Source of the DNA: CAWEQO01 sp963811225
GTDB lineage: Bacteria; Chloroflexota; Anaerolineae; Anaerolineales; Anaerolineaceae
Direction of reading: 5' to 3'
Assembly (NCBI GenBank): GCA_963811225.1
Contig: CAWEQO010000012.1
Coordinates: 62,001 to 126,000, forward strand
Length of the DNA: 64,000 nucleotides
A program made the translations under genes and the position numbers. Of this stretch, positions 42,381-51,141 are shown one piece after another. Position 1 is the stretch's first letter. Each line of letters opens with the position of its first letter. The notes under the pieces were generated by a model. That model saw only the letters and a program-made list of their open reading frames with translations, was not told the DNA's origin and did not search any database.

Positions 42381-43262
42381 TTGCTCGAAATCGAAGAGCC
42401 TGGTCCTTTACAGACCCTGCTGGATGAACCACCCGGATTGGCTGTTCCCCTCTCACCACAGCTCGAAAGATTGTATGGTGGGCCTTTACGCTTCCCACCT
42501 CACCCTGACCGGACTTACATAGTCAGCAACTTTGTCGCCACCATCGATGGGGTCGTTTCGCTCAACGAGCCGGGCATCTCCGGCGGCGGGCAGATCAGCG
42601 GTTTCAACCCCTACGATCAGTTCGTGATGGGGCTGCTGCGGGCGGTCAGTGATGTGGTCGTCGCCGGGGCCAGCACGCTGCGCGCTTTGCCTGGGCATAT
42701 CTGGACGGCCGAGTTTATCTATCCTCCGCTCGCTCAGTCCTTTGCCAATTTGCGTAAACAGCTTGGCAAACCCCCCTATCCGCTCAACGTGGTCGTCACC
42801 GGAACAGGCCACATCGACCTGTCCCTGCCACTGTTCCAGGATGGGCGCGTTCCGGTGTTGGTGCTCACCACAGAGGCCGGGCTGGAGCGCCTGGCAGGGC
42901 AGCCGTCTGTGCCCGAAACGGTGCAGATCCTTTCGCGTAAAAACGCCGGGTTCCTCAACGCTCAAAACTTGCTGGATGCTATCGCCCCGAAGGTTATGAA
43001 TGGCCTGGCGCTGATCGAAGGCGGACCACACATGCTCGGCGAATTCCTTGCCGGCCGCATGCTGGACGAACTGTTCCTGACCGTCTCCCCTCAAATCGCC
43101 GGACGGGACGCTCTAATGGAGCGTCCCGCTTTGGTGGAAGGAAAGCGCTTCGCTCCGGTCTCTCCCTTATGGGGAAAGCTGTCTGGAGCGAAGCGCGGCA
43201 GTGACTATCTATTCCTACGTTACCGTTTTAAGGAGCCGGTCAGGCCGGATCAGGCGTTGTAG
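42381..43262 (+). CDS. RibD C-terminal / dihydrofolate reductase-like protein
   Basis: The 293-residue protein has the reductase fold seen in RibD C-terminal domains: YIVSNFVATIDGVVSLNEPG near residue 47, FVMGLLRAVSDVVVAGASTLRA, PLNVVVTGTG, and LALIEGGPHMLGEFLAGRMLDELFLTVSPQIAG. Members use NADPH to reduce pyrimidine intermediates or related compounds; no deaminase domain is present. It starts at TTG 42381 after a G-rich ribosome site (GAGGGGGG). Its 3' end overlaps the opposing gnd gene by 13 bases. Confidence 0.82.
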   Translation: MLEIEEPGPLQTLLDEPPGLAVPLSPQLERLYGGPLRFPPHPDRTYIVSNFVATIDGVVSLNEPGISGGGQISGFNPYDQFVMGLLRAVSDVVVAGASTLRALPGHIWTAEFIYPPLAQSFANLRKQLGKPPYPLNVVVTGTGHIDLSLPLFQDGRVPVLVLTTEAGLERLAGQPSVPETVQILSRKNAGFLNAQNLLDAIAPKVMNGLALIEGGPHMLGEFLAGRMLDELFLTVSPQIAGRDALMERPALVEGKRFAPVSPLWGKLSGAKRGSDYLFLRYRFKEPVRPDQAL

Positions 43263-44713
43263 GTTGAGGCGGTGATATTGCCGCCCTCGCCGGTCCAATC
43301 GGTATGGAAGAACTCACCTCGCTGCTGGTCGACCCGTTCATAGGTGTGTGCTCCAAAGTAATCGCGCTGAGCCTGGATCAGATTGGCCGGCAGGCGCTTG
43401 TTGCGGTAGCCGTCGAAGAAGGTCAGCGCGCTGGCCATCGCCGGCGCAGGCACGCCCACTTGCACGGTGTGCGCCACGACCCGCCGCCAGGCAGCCTGTG
43501 CGTTTTCCACTTGCTCTTTGAAGTACTCGTCCAGCAGCAAGTTGGTCAGGTCGGGATCGCGGTCGTAGGCCTGCATAATCTCGTCCAAGAATGCCGAGCG
43601 GATAATGCAGCCGTTGCGCCAAATCATGGCAATCTCCCCCAGGTTCAGGGTCCACTGATATTCCTTGGCGGCTGCCTGCATCACCATAAAGCCCTGCGCA
43701 TACGAAATGAGCTTAGCGGCGTAAAGCGCCTCGCTCAGGTCCTCCAGGAAGGCCTGCCGGTCAACGTCCAGGCTTTCCTGCGGCCCGTGCAGCGCCTTCG
43801 AGGCCTCCACGCGCTCCTCTTTCAGCGCCGATAACGAGCGGGCCTGCACGGCCTCGCTGATCAAGGTCAGCGGGATACCCAAATCCAGTGAGGAAACGAC
43901 CGCCCATCGCCCGGTTCCCTTTTGCCCGGCGGTGTCGAGGATCTTCTCCAGCAGCGGCTGCCCATCCTCGTCTTTCGTCTTCAGGATATCGGCGGTGATC
44001 TCGATCAGGTAGGAGCTGAGCTTGCCTTCCCCCCACTGCTGGAATGCCTGCTCCATATCCTCGTACGACATCTTCAAGGCCGAGGTCATCAGGTCGTAAG
44101 TCTCGGCAATTAGCTGCATGTCGCCATATTCGATGCCGTTATGGACCATTTTGACATAGTGCCCGGCGCCGTCCGCCCCGATCCACTCGCAGCACGGCGC
44201 GCCGTCCTTAGCCTTGGCGGCGATGCTCTGGAAGATATCCTTGATGTGCGGCCAGGCATCCGGCGAGCCACCCGGCATGATCGATGGCCCAAAGCGAGCG
44301 CCAACTTCACCGCCGGAGATGCCGGCACCGATGAAGCGCAGCCCGCGCAATTCCAGGTAGCGTGTGCGCCGGATGGTATCTTGGAAGTTGGAGTTACCAC
44401 CGTCGATGATGATATCGCCTTCTTCCAACAGCGGGATCAGCTTCTCGATGAAAGCGTCTACCGGCTCCCCGGCTTTGACCATCAACATCACCCGGCGCGG
44501 CTTTTTGAGCGCGCCGACCAGGTCTTCCAGCGAGTGTGTGCCGATTACATTCGTCCCTTCGGCTTCTCCGGCCAGAAACGCATCGACCTTTGACACCGTT
44601 CGGTTAAAAACCGCGACCCGGAAGCCGTGATCATTCATGTTAAGCACCAGGTTTTGGCCCATGACCGCCAGGCCAATCAAACCAATATCGCAATTCGGCG
44701 TTTGGCTGTCCAT
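43250..44713 (-). CDS. gnd: 6-phosphogluconate dehydrogenase (decarboxylating)
   Basis: The 487-residue protein is a clear Gnd: LIGLAVMGQNLVLNMNDHGF with the NADP-binding GxAxMGxN, IIDGGNSNFQDTIRR, GAGISGGEVGARFGPSIMPGG, KMVHNGIEYGDMQLIAE with the catalytic Lys and Glu, and GTGRWAVVSSLDLGIP. It oxidises 6-phosphogluconate to ribulose 5-phosphate in the oxidative pentose phosphate pathway, giving NADPH. ATG 44713 is preceded by GGGAGGGAAA; the TTG one codon earlier is less likely. Its C-terminus overlaps the opposing gene at 43250-43262. Confidence 0.95.
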   Translation of the reverse strand: MDSQTPNCDIGLIGLAVMGQNLVLNMNDHGFRVAVFNRTVSKVDAFLAGEAEGTNVIGTHSLEDLVGALKKPRRVMLMVKAGEPVDAFIEKLIPLLEEGDIIIDGGNSNFQDTIRRTRYLELRGLRFIGAGISGGEVGARFGPSIMPGGSPDAWPHIKDIFQSIAAKAKDGAPCCEWIGADGAGHYVKMVHNGIEYGDMQLIAETYDLMTSALKMSYEDMEQAFQQWGEGKLSSYLIEITADILKTKDEDGQPLLEKILDTAGQKGTGRWAVVSSLDLGIPLTLISEAVQARSLSALKEERVEASKALHGPQESLDVDRQAFLEDLSEALYAAKLISYAQGFMVMQAAAKEYQWTLNLGEIAMIWRNGCIIRSAFLDEIMQAYDRDPDLTNLLLDEYFKEQVENAQAAWRRVVAHTVQVGVPAPAMASALTFFDGYRNKRLPANLIQAQRDYFGAHTYERVDQQRGEFFHTDWTGEGGNITASTYNA

Positions 44714-44756
44714 CAATCCTGTTTCCCTCCCTCTAACGAGTTTGTATGGCGTAGTG

Positions 44757-44793
44757 GCAACTATTCAGGCAGCGGCGCTGTCTGAATAGTTGC
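44757..44793 (-). terminator. 17-bp hairpin between nth and gnd
   Basis: Arms 44757-44773 and 44777-44793 pair with one wobble around a 3-base loop. It lies 22 bases past the nth stop, upstream of gnd on the same strand, and likely ends the nth transcript. Confidence 0.8.
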
Positions 44794-44815
44794 GAGCAGT
44801 GATGATTATAGTTGA

Positions 44816-45496
44816 TTAACGATGCTTTTCTACCCCTACTTGCCGGCAGTACTTCAAGACTGGGCAAACCGAGCAGCGCGGCAGGCGGCCCGTGCAGATG
44901 TGCTTACCGAACGGCACCAGCAGCCGGTTGATTTCGACCCAATACTTTTCCGGCAGTTTTTGCTCCAGCGCCCGGGTGGTCGTCTCCGGTGATTTGGTTT
45001 CCACGTAGCCCCAGCGGTTGGTCACCTGATGCACATGCACGTCGACGCTGACCATGGGAATTTTGCAGCCCACTGCCAGCGTCAAATTAGCGCACTTCAC
45101 CCCCACCCCACGGAACGATTTCAGCACCTCGGCATCGCAACGCAGCTTGCCATCAAATTCCTTGACAATTCGCTCGGCCAGCTCACGGATTTGCCCGGCT
45201 TTGTTTTCGTGGTACGACGAATTGTGGATCAGCTTGTCGATCTCCTCCACCGAGAGCTTGAGCATCTCCTCGGGCGTGCGCGCGCGCTCGAACAGCTTTC
45301 GCCCTGTCACCAGGGTCTGCTCGTCCATGGTGCGGATGGAGATTACACATGCGACCAACTGCTCGAAAGGTGAGCCATAGCCCTCGTCCGATAACTGGAA
45401 CAGGGCAGCCGGCGGGAAGGCGGACACGGCCTCACGCACCAGCGGGATGACCACCTCGATGTCGAAAGGAAGCTTTGGATCGGGTTTGTTTATCAT
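44816..45496 (-). CDS. nth: Endonuclease III-family DNA glycosylase/AP lyase
   Basis: The 226-residue protein has the HhH-GPD fold: LVACVISIRTMDEQTL, the hairpin FRGVGVKCANLTLAVG with the catalytic Lys, VDVHVHQVTNRWG with the catalytic Asp, and the [4Fe-4S] motif CTGRLPRCSVCPVLKYC (Cys-x6-Cys-x2-Cys-x5-Cys). It removes oxidised pyrimidines and nicks the DNA. The residue after the hairpin Lys is Cys rather than the usual Thr, so substrate range may differ from E. coli Nth. Confidence 0.92.
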   Translation of the reverse strand: MINKPDPKLPFDIEVVIPLVREAVSAFPPAALFQLSDEGYGSPFEQLVACVISIRTMDEQTLVTGRKLFERARTPEEMLKLSVEEIDKLIHNSSYHENKAGQIRELAERIVKEFDGKLRCDAEVLKSFRGVGVKCANLTLAVGCKIPMVSVDVHVHQVTNRWGYVETKSPETTTRALEQKLPEKYWVEINRLLVPFGKHICTGRLPRCSVCPVLKYCRQVGVEKHR

Positions 45497-45582
45497 AGGA
45501 TAGAATTGTTCAGAAAATCAATGATCTATACTGACTATGCGCATTATATCCATGCCGGACCTTTCACTCGTGTTTGACCCGT

Positions 45583-46452
45583 CTAAGCGGCGGCTTCAAA
45601 ACCAAACCGGCGGTAGATCTCTTGCCCGCGTTCCCTGACCAAAAAGTTCAAGAAATCCTCCGCCGCTTCCGCATGCGGCGCATTGCGCATTCGGGCAGCC
45701 GTGTAGATGGCCCTCTCGTTCTCTTCATCCGGGATCGCCACCCCTTCGATTGGGTTCTTCAAGACCCCCTGCTGGTAAAACACTTCGGTGTGCCATACCG
45801 GTCCTGCGTCCGATTGCCCGGCCAGAATGCGCCGGGGCGTTTCACGATGATGGATCAGGGTCAGGTAGGTGCTGCCCTCTTTCACTTTCTCCTGCATGAC
45901 CCGCTGAAGCAGCGCCTCCCCTTCAGCCTTGCGGTAGGCATCCTGTATGCGTTCGCCAATTCCTTCCCACTCCGGGTTGGGCATGCTCACCCGCACGTCC
46001 TCTCGGCCTAAGCTGGTCAGGCCGGTAATGTCCTTTGGGTTACCCTTGGCGACCATGATCTCCAGGCGGTTGGCGGCATATTCCACGCTGCGTTCGAACC
46101 AGCCACGGGTGTCGCTCAGCTCTTGAATGCGCTTCCGACCGGCGGTAAACACGTCCGGTTGGTGACTGACGCGCAGATTGCCCATGACCAGGCCACCCTG
46201 CTCGATCTGGCGCTGCATGATGCCCGGCGGCAGCGTTTCCACGAAGATGCGCTCGTAACGCGGGTGCTGCTCCTGGAACGAGCGGATCAGGTCGCCGGTG
46301 ACCATGAACTGATTGCCCGATAGGAACACCACCAGCTGAGGATCGACCACATCACCGTGAAGGTCCGGCACGTCATCCACCCCGGCCACGGTGAAGAACA
46401 CCCCCGCCCCCGGCGAGGTCACCCAGCTTGCAGTCGCTCTTCCTCTCATCAT
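45583..46452 (-). CDS. ModA-like periplasmic-binding-fold protein without a signal peptide
   Basis: The 289-residue protein has the type II binding-protein pattern: LVVFLSGNQFMVTGDLIRSFQEQHP near the start, QHPRYERIFVETLPPG, AANRLEIMVAKGNPKDI, VRVSMPNPEWEGIG and TPRRILAGQSDAGPVWHTEV, near the ModA/WtpA or phosphate-like families. No Sec signal or lipobox is visible from ATG 46452, so it may be cytosolic or the real start may be missed. The start follows a GAGAGG site and comes 8 bases after the DsrE-like gene stops. There are no transporter genes beside it. Ligand binding is likely; an oxyanion such as molybdate is only a guess. Confidence 0.72.
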   Translation of the reverse strand: MMRGRATASWVTSPGAGVFFTVAGVDDVPDLHGDVVDPQLVVFLSGNQFMVTGDLIRSFQEQHPRYERIFVETLPPGIMQRQIEQGGLVMGNLRVSHQPDVFTAGRKRIQELSDTRGWFERSVEYAANRLEIMVAKGNPKDITGLTSLGREDVRVSMPNPEWEGIGERIQDAYRKAEGEALLQRVMQEKVKEGSTYLTLIHHRETPRRILAGQSDAGPVWHTEVFYQQGVLKNPIEGVAIPDEENERAIYTAARMRNAPHAEAAEDFLNFLVRERGQEIYRRFGFEAAA

Positions 46453-46460
46453 GACACCTC

Positions 46461-46919
46461 TCAGGCCGGCATCAGCGCGAAACCGCGCAGCTGGTAGGTA
46501 GACAGCACCGTCAGGGCTGACAGCGCCAGCCTCACTTCCGGAGCGATCATGTTCCGCTCGTAGCCGTGATCGACCAGCGACTGCCCGCATAGATAGATTT
46601 CGACCCCGGCCTGCTTCAACTGGGTAATCAAATCCAGGTTGGGGTTCTCCTGCGAAAATTTCTGGCGATACTGCTCGTTCTTCAGCACCAACTCGGTCGC
46701 CTTGCTGTGCACCACCGCCACCAGCTGCAGCTTGTCCGGCGGATAGCCTGCGTCTTCGAAGACGTTGATTGCCCTGGCAACATGATTGAAGCCCGGGTTA
46801 ACCTTCCCTGGTTCACCAGCTTGGCTGGTAATATCGAAAACCATCTTGTAAACCAAATTCGGGTCCGGCTGCACGGCGGCTTCCGGCAGTTTGTGGCTCT
46901 TTCCAAAATTCTGGATCAT
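46461..46919 (-). CDS. DsrE-like sulfur-relay family protein
   Basis: The 152-residue protein fits the DsrE/DUF1791 fold: LVYKMVFDITSQA, then INVFEDAGYPPDKLQLVAVVHSKATELVL, and QLKQAGVEIYLCGQSLVDHGYE with a Cys at the position that often carries sulfur in the family, and LALSALTVLSTYQLRGFALMPA. Family members move sulfur or bind small molecules in the cytoplasm. It precedes the ModA-like gene in the same operon. A role in sulfur or oxyanion chemistry is inference. Confidence 0.8.
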   Translation of the reverse strand: MIQNFGKSHKLPEAAVQPDPNLVYKMVFDITSQAGEPGKVNPGFNHVARAINVFEDAGYPPDKLQLVAVVHSKATELVLKNEQYRQKFSQENPNLDLITQLKQAGVEIYLCGQSLVDHGYERNMIAPEVRLALSALTVLSTYQLRGFALMPA

Positions 46920-47444
46920 TTGCCCTCCTTTATTCCCCCGTCTATTCCTGTCAGAAGTATAACATTCCGACAGCAGTTCGGCAAAATCGTCCGGTCATAC
47001 GTCTCCCGATCATCCATTGATACCCGCGTATCCCAGGCCGATGTCTGGGGCTCGTCCGGTTGGAGCATCAGCTGCGTAGCGGTAAACCCACTTGGCCTCC
47101 TCACAGCGCATGTTGATGCAGTTGTACGTCATTGCCTTGAGAGAATCTCGATGGTTCATCGGCTGTGCGTCTCCCTTCTCGCAGGTTGCTTTTTATTTGG
47201 TAGGGAAACTCCTATAGTTTTCTAGGGATATCCATAATTGAGACATTTCCATCTGCCATTTATACTTCTTTTAGACATTCCCTTAGCGGAATGCAGCTTA
47301 CCATGCAATCGGTTGCTGCCTGGATTTCGGGGGGACAGTTGCATACAAGAATTCATAGTGGTGCCGTGTTTTCTTCAAAAATGTTTCCGGACAGTGATAA
47401 ACGGCAAAGCCACCTGAGGAAAACAGATTAGAGGAGTATTCGAA
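46920..47444. other. 525-base intergenic region before ftsH
   Basis: No gene is supported. A 49-codon minus-strand frame (47010-47159) exists but has no ribosome site and no recognisable family. A short GC-rich segment at 47027-47050 has an imperfect inverted repeat around CCCAGGC and TCTGGGG. The last 200 bases are AT-rich and should hold the ftsH promoter, though no strong boxes stand out. Confidence 0.5.
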
Positions 47445-49400
47445 ATGGACAATTGGAATCGGTCAGGTGATGATAATAACAAGAAAAAAGGGAACTTTCT
47501 AGGGTCGCAGCGGGTGGGCTGCTCGGGATCATTAATCACGTTACTGCTGTTCTTCGCGCTCGTCCCAATCATGCTGAGCCTGTTTGGGGGGGCATTCAAC
47601 AATGATACCCAAATAAGCTACACCTTATTTCGTCAGCAGGTAACCAGTGGTAATGTAAAAAGTGTAACCGTATCGGGCGACAAAATTACAGGAACGTTGA
47701 ATAGCGCCGCCACAATAACTCAGAATGGAACGAATGTAAACTACACCACCTTCACCACCTATGTTCCATCATTTGGCGACAACCAGCTTTTCCAGCTGCT
47801 GCAAAACAATGATGTCGTCGTCAATACACAGCCCCCATCGAGTTTCTCATGGGCAGCCCTGATTTCCTATGCTTTACCCTTCCTCTTGCTGATTGCGGTC
47901 GGATATTGGTTCCTGTCCCGCTCTCAGACGCAAGGCGATAACGTCTTTTCGATGGGAAAAAGCCGGGCAAAGCTGTATCATAAGTCCACAGAGCGGACAA
48001 GCTTTGATGATGTTGCCGGCGCAGAAGGGAGTAAGCGCGAGCTTACAGAAGTGGTTGACTATCTGAAGAACCCCATGCGCTATAAGAACTTAGGCGGCAA
48101 GATACCGAAAGGGATCCTGCTGGTAGGCCCGCCCGGGACTGGGAAAACCCTGCTGGCCAGGGCCATTGCTGGGGAAGCCAATGTGCCGTTCTTCTCGATT
48201 ACCGGTTCAGATTTCATGGAGATGTTTGTAGGCGTAGGCGCCAGCCGTGTGCGCAGCCTGTTCGAAGACGCCAAGAAATCTGCGCCGAGCATCATATTCA
48301 TCGATGAGCTCGATTCGATTGGCCGCCGGCGCGGCGCCGGCATCGGTGGTGGACACGATGAGCGCGAGCAGACCTTGAATCAGCTGCTCTCGGAAATGGA
48401 CGGCTTCGAGCCGAATCAGAATGTGATCGTTATGGCCGCCACCAACCGTCCCGACATCCTCGACCCGGCCCTGCAGCGTCCCGGTCGCTTCGACCGCCGG
48501 GTAACCGTCGATCTGCCAACCCTGAGAGATCGTGTCGAAATCTTAAGATTTCACTCGCGCAATAAGCCGCTCTCCGAAGAGATCAACTTGGAAAAAATCG
48601 GCCGTGGCACACCGGGATTTAGCGGAGCCGACCTGGAAAATCTGCTGAATGAATCCGCCCTGATCGCCGCCCGCAGGAATAAAAATGTGATTGAGGTGGA
48701 AGACGTCCAGGCGGCTCAAGATAAAGTCTTGCTGGGCCTGGAGCGGGAGAACTTGACCCTGACGAAAGATGAGCACAAATTGCTGGCTTATCACGAAGGC
48801 GGCCACACCGTTACGGCGGCCTTCCTGCCCAACGCCGACCCGATCAACAAGGTCACGATCGTGCCTCGCGGCCGGGCTATGGGTGTCACCCAGCAGCTTC
48901 CCGAGCGGGATCGCTATCTGTACCCGCGTGAGTACATGCTCGACCGGCTGGCCGTCATGATGGGCGGGAGAGCTGCCGAAGAGGTGGCCATGCATACCAT
49001 GACCAGCGGCGCCGAGAACGACCTCAAGCAGGCGACGCAGTTGGCCCGCAAGATGGTGCTGGATTGGGGGATGAGCGACCGCCTGGGACACATCGCTCTC
49101 AGCGACGATTCGAGTGAGGTGTTCCTTGGGGAAGAGCTCACCCAACGGCGTTTTTACAGCGAATTGACCGCTCGTGAAGTGGACGAGGAGATCATGAAGA
49201 TCTTGCAAGAAGCCTATGACCGGGCACACAACATCATTGAGACGCACCGTGACGGTCTGGACCGGCTGGTGGATGCCTTGATCGAAAAAGAGATTGTTGA
49301 CGGTAAAGAGGTGATGAAGATCCTCGGCATCGATTATGCAGAGAAACATGGTGAGGTGGAAATTGTAGAGGTAGGTCATCGAGCCGCTCACGGCATTTGA
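47445..49400 (+). CDS. ftsH: ATP-dependent zinc metalloprotease FtsH
   Basis: The 651-residue protein has two N-terminal membrane helices (about 28-48 and 136-158) around an exported segment. The AAA domain has GPPGTGKT (228-235), IIFIDELDSIG, ATNRPDILDPALQRPGRFDR and the pore loop FMEMFVGVG. The M41 protease has AYHEGGHTV near 450; HEGGH fits the HExxH zinc motif. FtsH degrades membrane and short-lived soluble proteins. The C-terminus is about as long as usual. ATG 47445 follows an AGAGGAG site. Nothing unusual is seen. Confidence 0.96.
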   Translation: MDNWNRSGDDNNKKKGNFLGSQRVGCSGSLITLLLFFALVPIMLSLFGGAFNNDTQISYTLFRQQVTSGNVKSVTVSGDKITGTLNSAATITQNGTNVNYTTFTTYVPSFGDNQLFQLLQNNDVVVNTQPPSSFSWAALISYALPFLLLIAVGYWFLSRSQTQGDNVFSMGKSRAKLYHKSTERTSFDDVAGAEGSKRELTEVVDYLKNPMRYKNLGGKIPKGILLVGPPGTGKTLLARAIAGEANVPFFSITGSDFMEMFVGVGASRVRSLFEDAKKSAPSIIFIDELDSIGRRRGAGIGGGHDEREQTLNQLLSEMDGFEPNQNVIVMAATNRPDILDPALQRPGRFDRRVTVDLPTLRDRVEILRFHSRNKPLSEEINLEKIGRGTPGFSGADLENLLNESALIAARRNKNVIEVEDVQAAQDKVLLGLERENLTLTKDEHKLLAYHEGGHTVTAAFLPNADPINKVTIVPRGRAMGVTQQLPERDRYLYPREYMLDRLAVMMGGRAAEEVAMHTMTSGAENDLKQATQLARKMVLDWGMSDRLGHIALSDDSSEVFLGEELTQRRFYSELTAREVDEEIMKILQEAYDRAHNIIETHRDGLDRLVDALIEKEIVDGKEVMKILGIDYAEKHGEVEIVEVGHRAAHGI

Positions 49401-49604
49401 CATGCGAATGATTTCTAGAGTAGACTTAGTAAAGTCTAAATGAACATAAAAGTAACTGCTTGAGCAGTTATCAACAAAATCGTAAAGTCGGGGGGAAGAA
49501 GGGGCCAGTATTGTTTTGCATTACGAGTCACTCTAGAAAGTGTCCATGGCGTTCATTCCCTCGCCAAAAAGAACAACGGGAAGCATGCGAAGGGAGGGCG
49601 CTCT

Positions 49605-51131
49605 ATGTCGATTGATGACGCCGTCGAAGAAAACGCCTTACCATGCGATTCCCTCTACAATCAAATTGCATCCGAACGGTCTTTAATCATCGCCTCTAAT
49701 CGGGGGCCGGTCACCGTTTCGAGAAATGAACAAGGAGAAATCGAGTTCCAAAAATCATCCGGCGGGCTGGTTACCGCGCTTTCCGGGATTGCCGGCCGGA
49801 TCGATGCCACCTGGATTGCCAGCGCATCGACTGATGTTGAAAGAGAGATAAAAGAAAGCAGCGTCTCCCTTTCCGGAGAAGAGGGGGATGATATCAACGT
49901 ACAGTTCTTGGACATCGACACGGCCGCCTATAACGCCTATTACAACGTCATATCCAACCCGCTGCTGTGGTTTTTGCAGCATTCGATGTGGGACTTTGTG
50001 CGCGCTCCCATCATCGATCTGCAAACCTGGCAAGCCTGGGAAAAAGGTTACGTGGCCGTCAACCGGCAGTTTGCCAACGCCATTTCCAATCGCATTCTCA
50101 ACAGTGAACGGCCCTCCCTGGTGATGATCCAAGACTATCACCTCTACCTGGCGCCGATGTACATCCGTAGACGGGTCGCCCGCTTGAAGAAATATACCCT
50201 AATGCACTTCGTGCACATCCCCTGGCCCGGCCCAGAAGACTGGGGGATCCTCCCGCCTACGATGCGCATGAGCATCCTCGAAGGGCTGTGCTCGGTGGAC
50301 CTGCTCGGCTTTCAGACCCGCGGCGATGCGCTGAATTTCATCCGCACTTGCGAATCCTTCCTGCCCCGCTCTCATGTCAATTTCAAACAGGGGCGCATCT
50401 GGTATCGCAATCACGCTACCTATGTGCGCGATTTCCCCATCTCCATCGATGTGGGCTCCCTGCGCCGTCTGGCCGACTCACCCGAAGTCGATCAGCTGCG
50501 CCAACAACTGCTCGAACAGGTGGGTGAGGGACACCTGATCGTGCGAGTGGACCGCACCGAGCCGAGCAAAAACATCGTGCGCGGTTTCCAGGCTTTTGGG
50601 GAAATGCTCGAAATGTACCCAGAACACCGCGAAAAAGTCAAGTTCATTGCCTTATTAGTCCCCTCGCGGATGCGGGTAGAGGAATACCGTGATTACCTGG
50701 ACGAGTTAATGGCTGCTGCCGGGCGGATCAACGCCCAATACGGCAGCAGCGATTGGGAGCCCGTGCGCGTCCTGGTCGGTGAGGATTATCCCCGGGCAGT
50801 TGCTGCTTTGCAGCTCTACGACGTGCTGCTGGTCAACCCGATTGCCGACGGCATGAACCTGGTCGCCAAGGAAGGCCCGATCGTGAATCAGCGCAATGGT
50901 GCAGTCGTGCTGTCAGAACGAGCCGGAGCCCGCCAGCAGCTGGAGCCAGGAGCGGTGATCATCTCGCCTTGCGATATTTACGCCACCGCAGAAGCCCTGC
51001 ATCAGGGCTTGATCATGCCGGAAGAGATCAAAGAAGAGCGCTCACGCCGCCTGACTTATATTATCGAACACGCCGATATCGCCGACTGGTTCTGCGGGCA
51101 GCTCAAAGCGATCACCACCTTGAATTTGTAA
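49605..51131 (+). CDS. GT20-family glycosyltransferase (trehalose-6-phosphate synthase-like)
   Basis: The 508-residue protein matches GT20: SNRGPVTVSRNEQGE near 31, SSGGLVTALSGI, MIQDYHLYLAPMYIRR, HFVHIPWPGPEDWGILP, DLLGFQTRGDALNF and DGMNLVAKEG near the C-terminus. These enzymes join glucose from a nucleotide sugar to a sugar phosphate, giving trehalose-6-phosphate or glucosylglycerol-type solutes. The usual VDRxDYxKG block reads VDRTEPSKNIVRG, so acceptor choice may differ from OtsA. It leads an operon with a GT4 gene and an OtsB-like phosphatase, consistent with compatible-solute synthesis. Confidence 0.85.
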   Translation: MSIDDAVEENALPCDSLYNQIASERSLIIASNRGPVTVSRNEQGEIEFQKSSGGLVTALSGIAGRIDATWIASASTDVEREIKESSVSLSGEEGDDINVQFLDIDTAAYNAYYNVISNPLLWFLQHSMWDFVRAPIIDLQTWQAWEKGYVAVNRQFANAISNRILNSERPSLVMIQDYHLYLAPMYIRRRVARLKKYTLMHFVHIPWPGPEDWGILPPTMRMSILEGLCSVDLLGFQTRGDALNFIRTCESFLPRSHVNFKQGRIWYRNHATYVRDFPISIDVGSLRRLADSPEVDQLRQQLLEQVGEGHLIVRVDRTEPSKNIVRGFQAFGEMLEMYPEHREKVKFIALLVPSRMRVEEYRDYLDELMAAAGRINAQYGSSDWEPVRVLVGEDYPRAVAALQLYDVLLVNPIADGMNLVAKEGPIVNQRNGAVVLSERAGARQQLEPGAVIISPCDIYATAEALHQGLIMPEEIKEERSRRLTYIIEHADIADWFCGQLKAITTLNL

Positions 51132-51141
51132 GCCTGCACCT

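Noticed and set aside
47010..47159. A 49-codon minus-strand frame in the gap before ftsH
   Set aside because: No ribosome site, no recognised family and no operon neighbour that needs it. It could be a remnant, but there is not enough support to list it as a gene.
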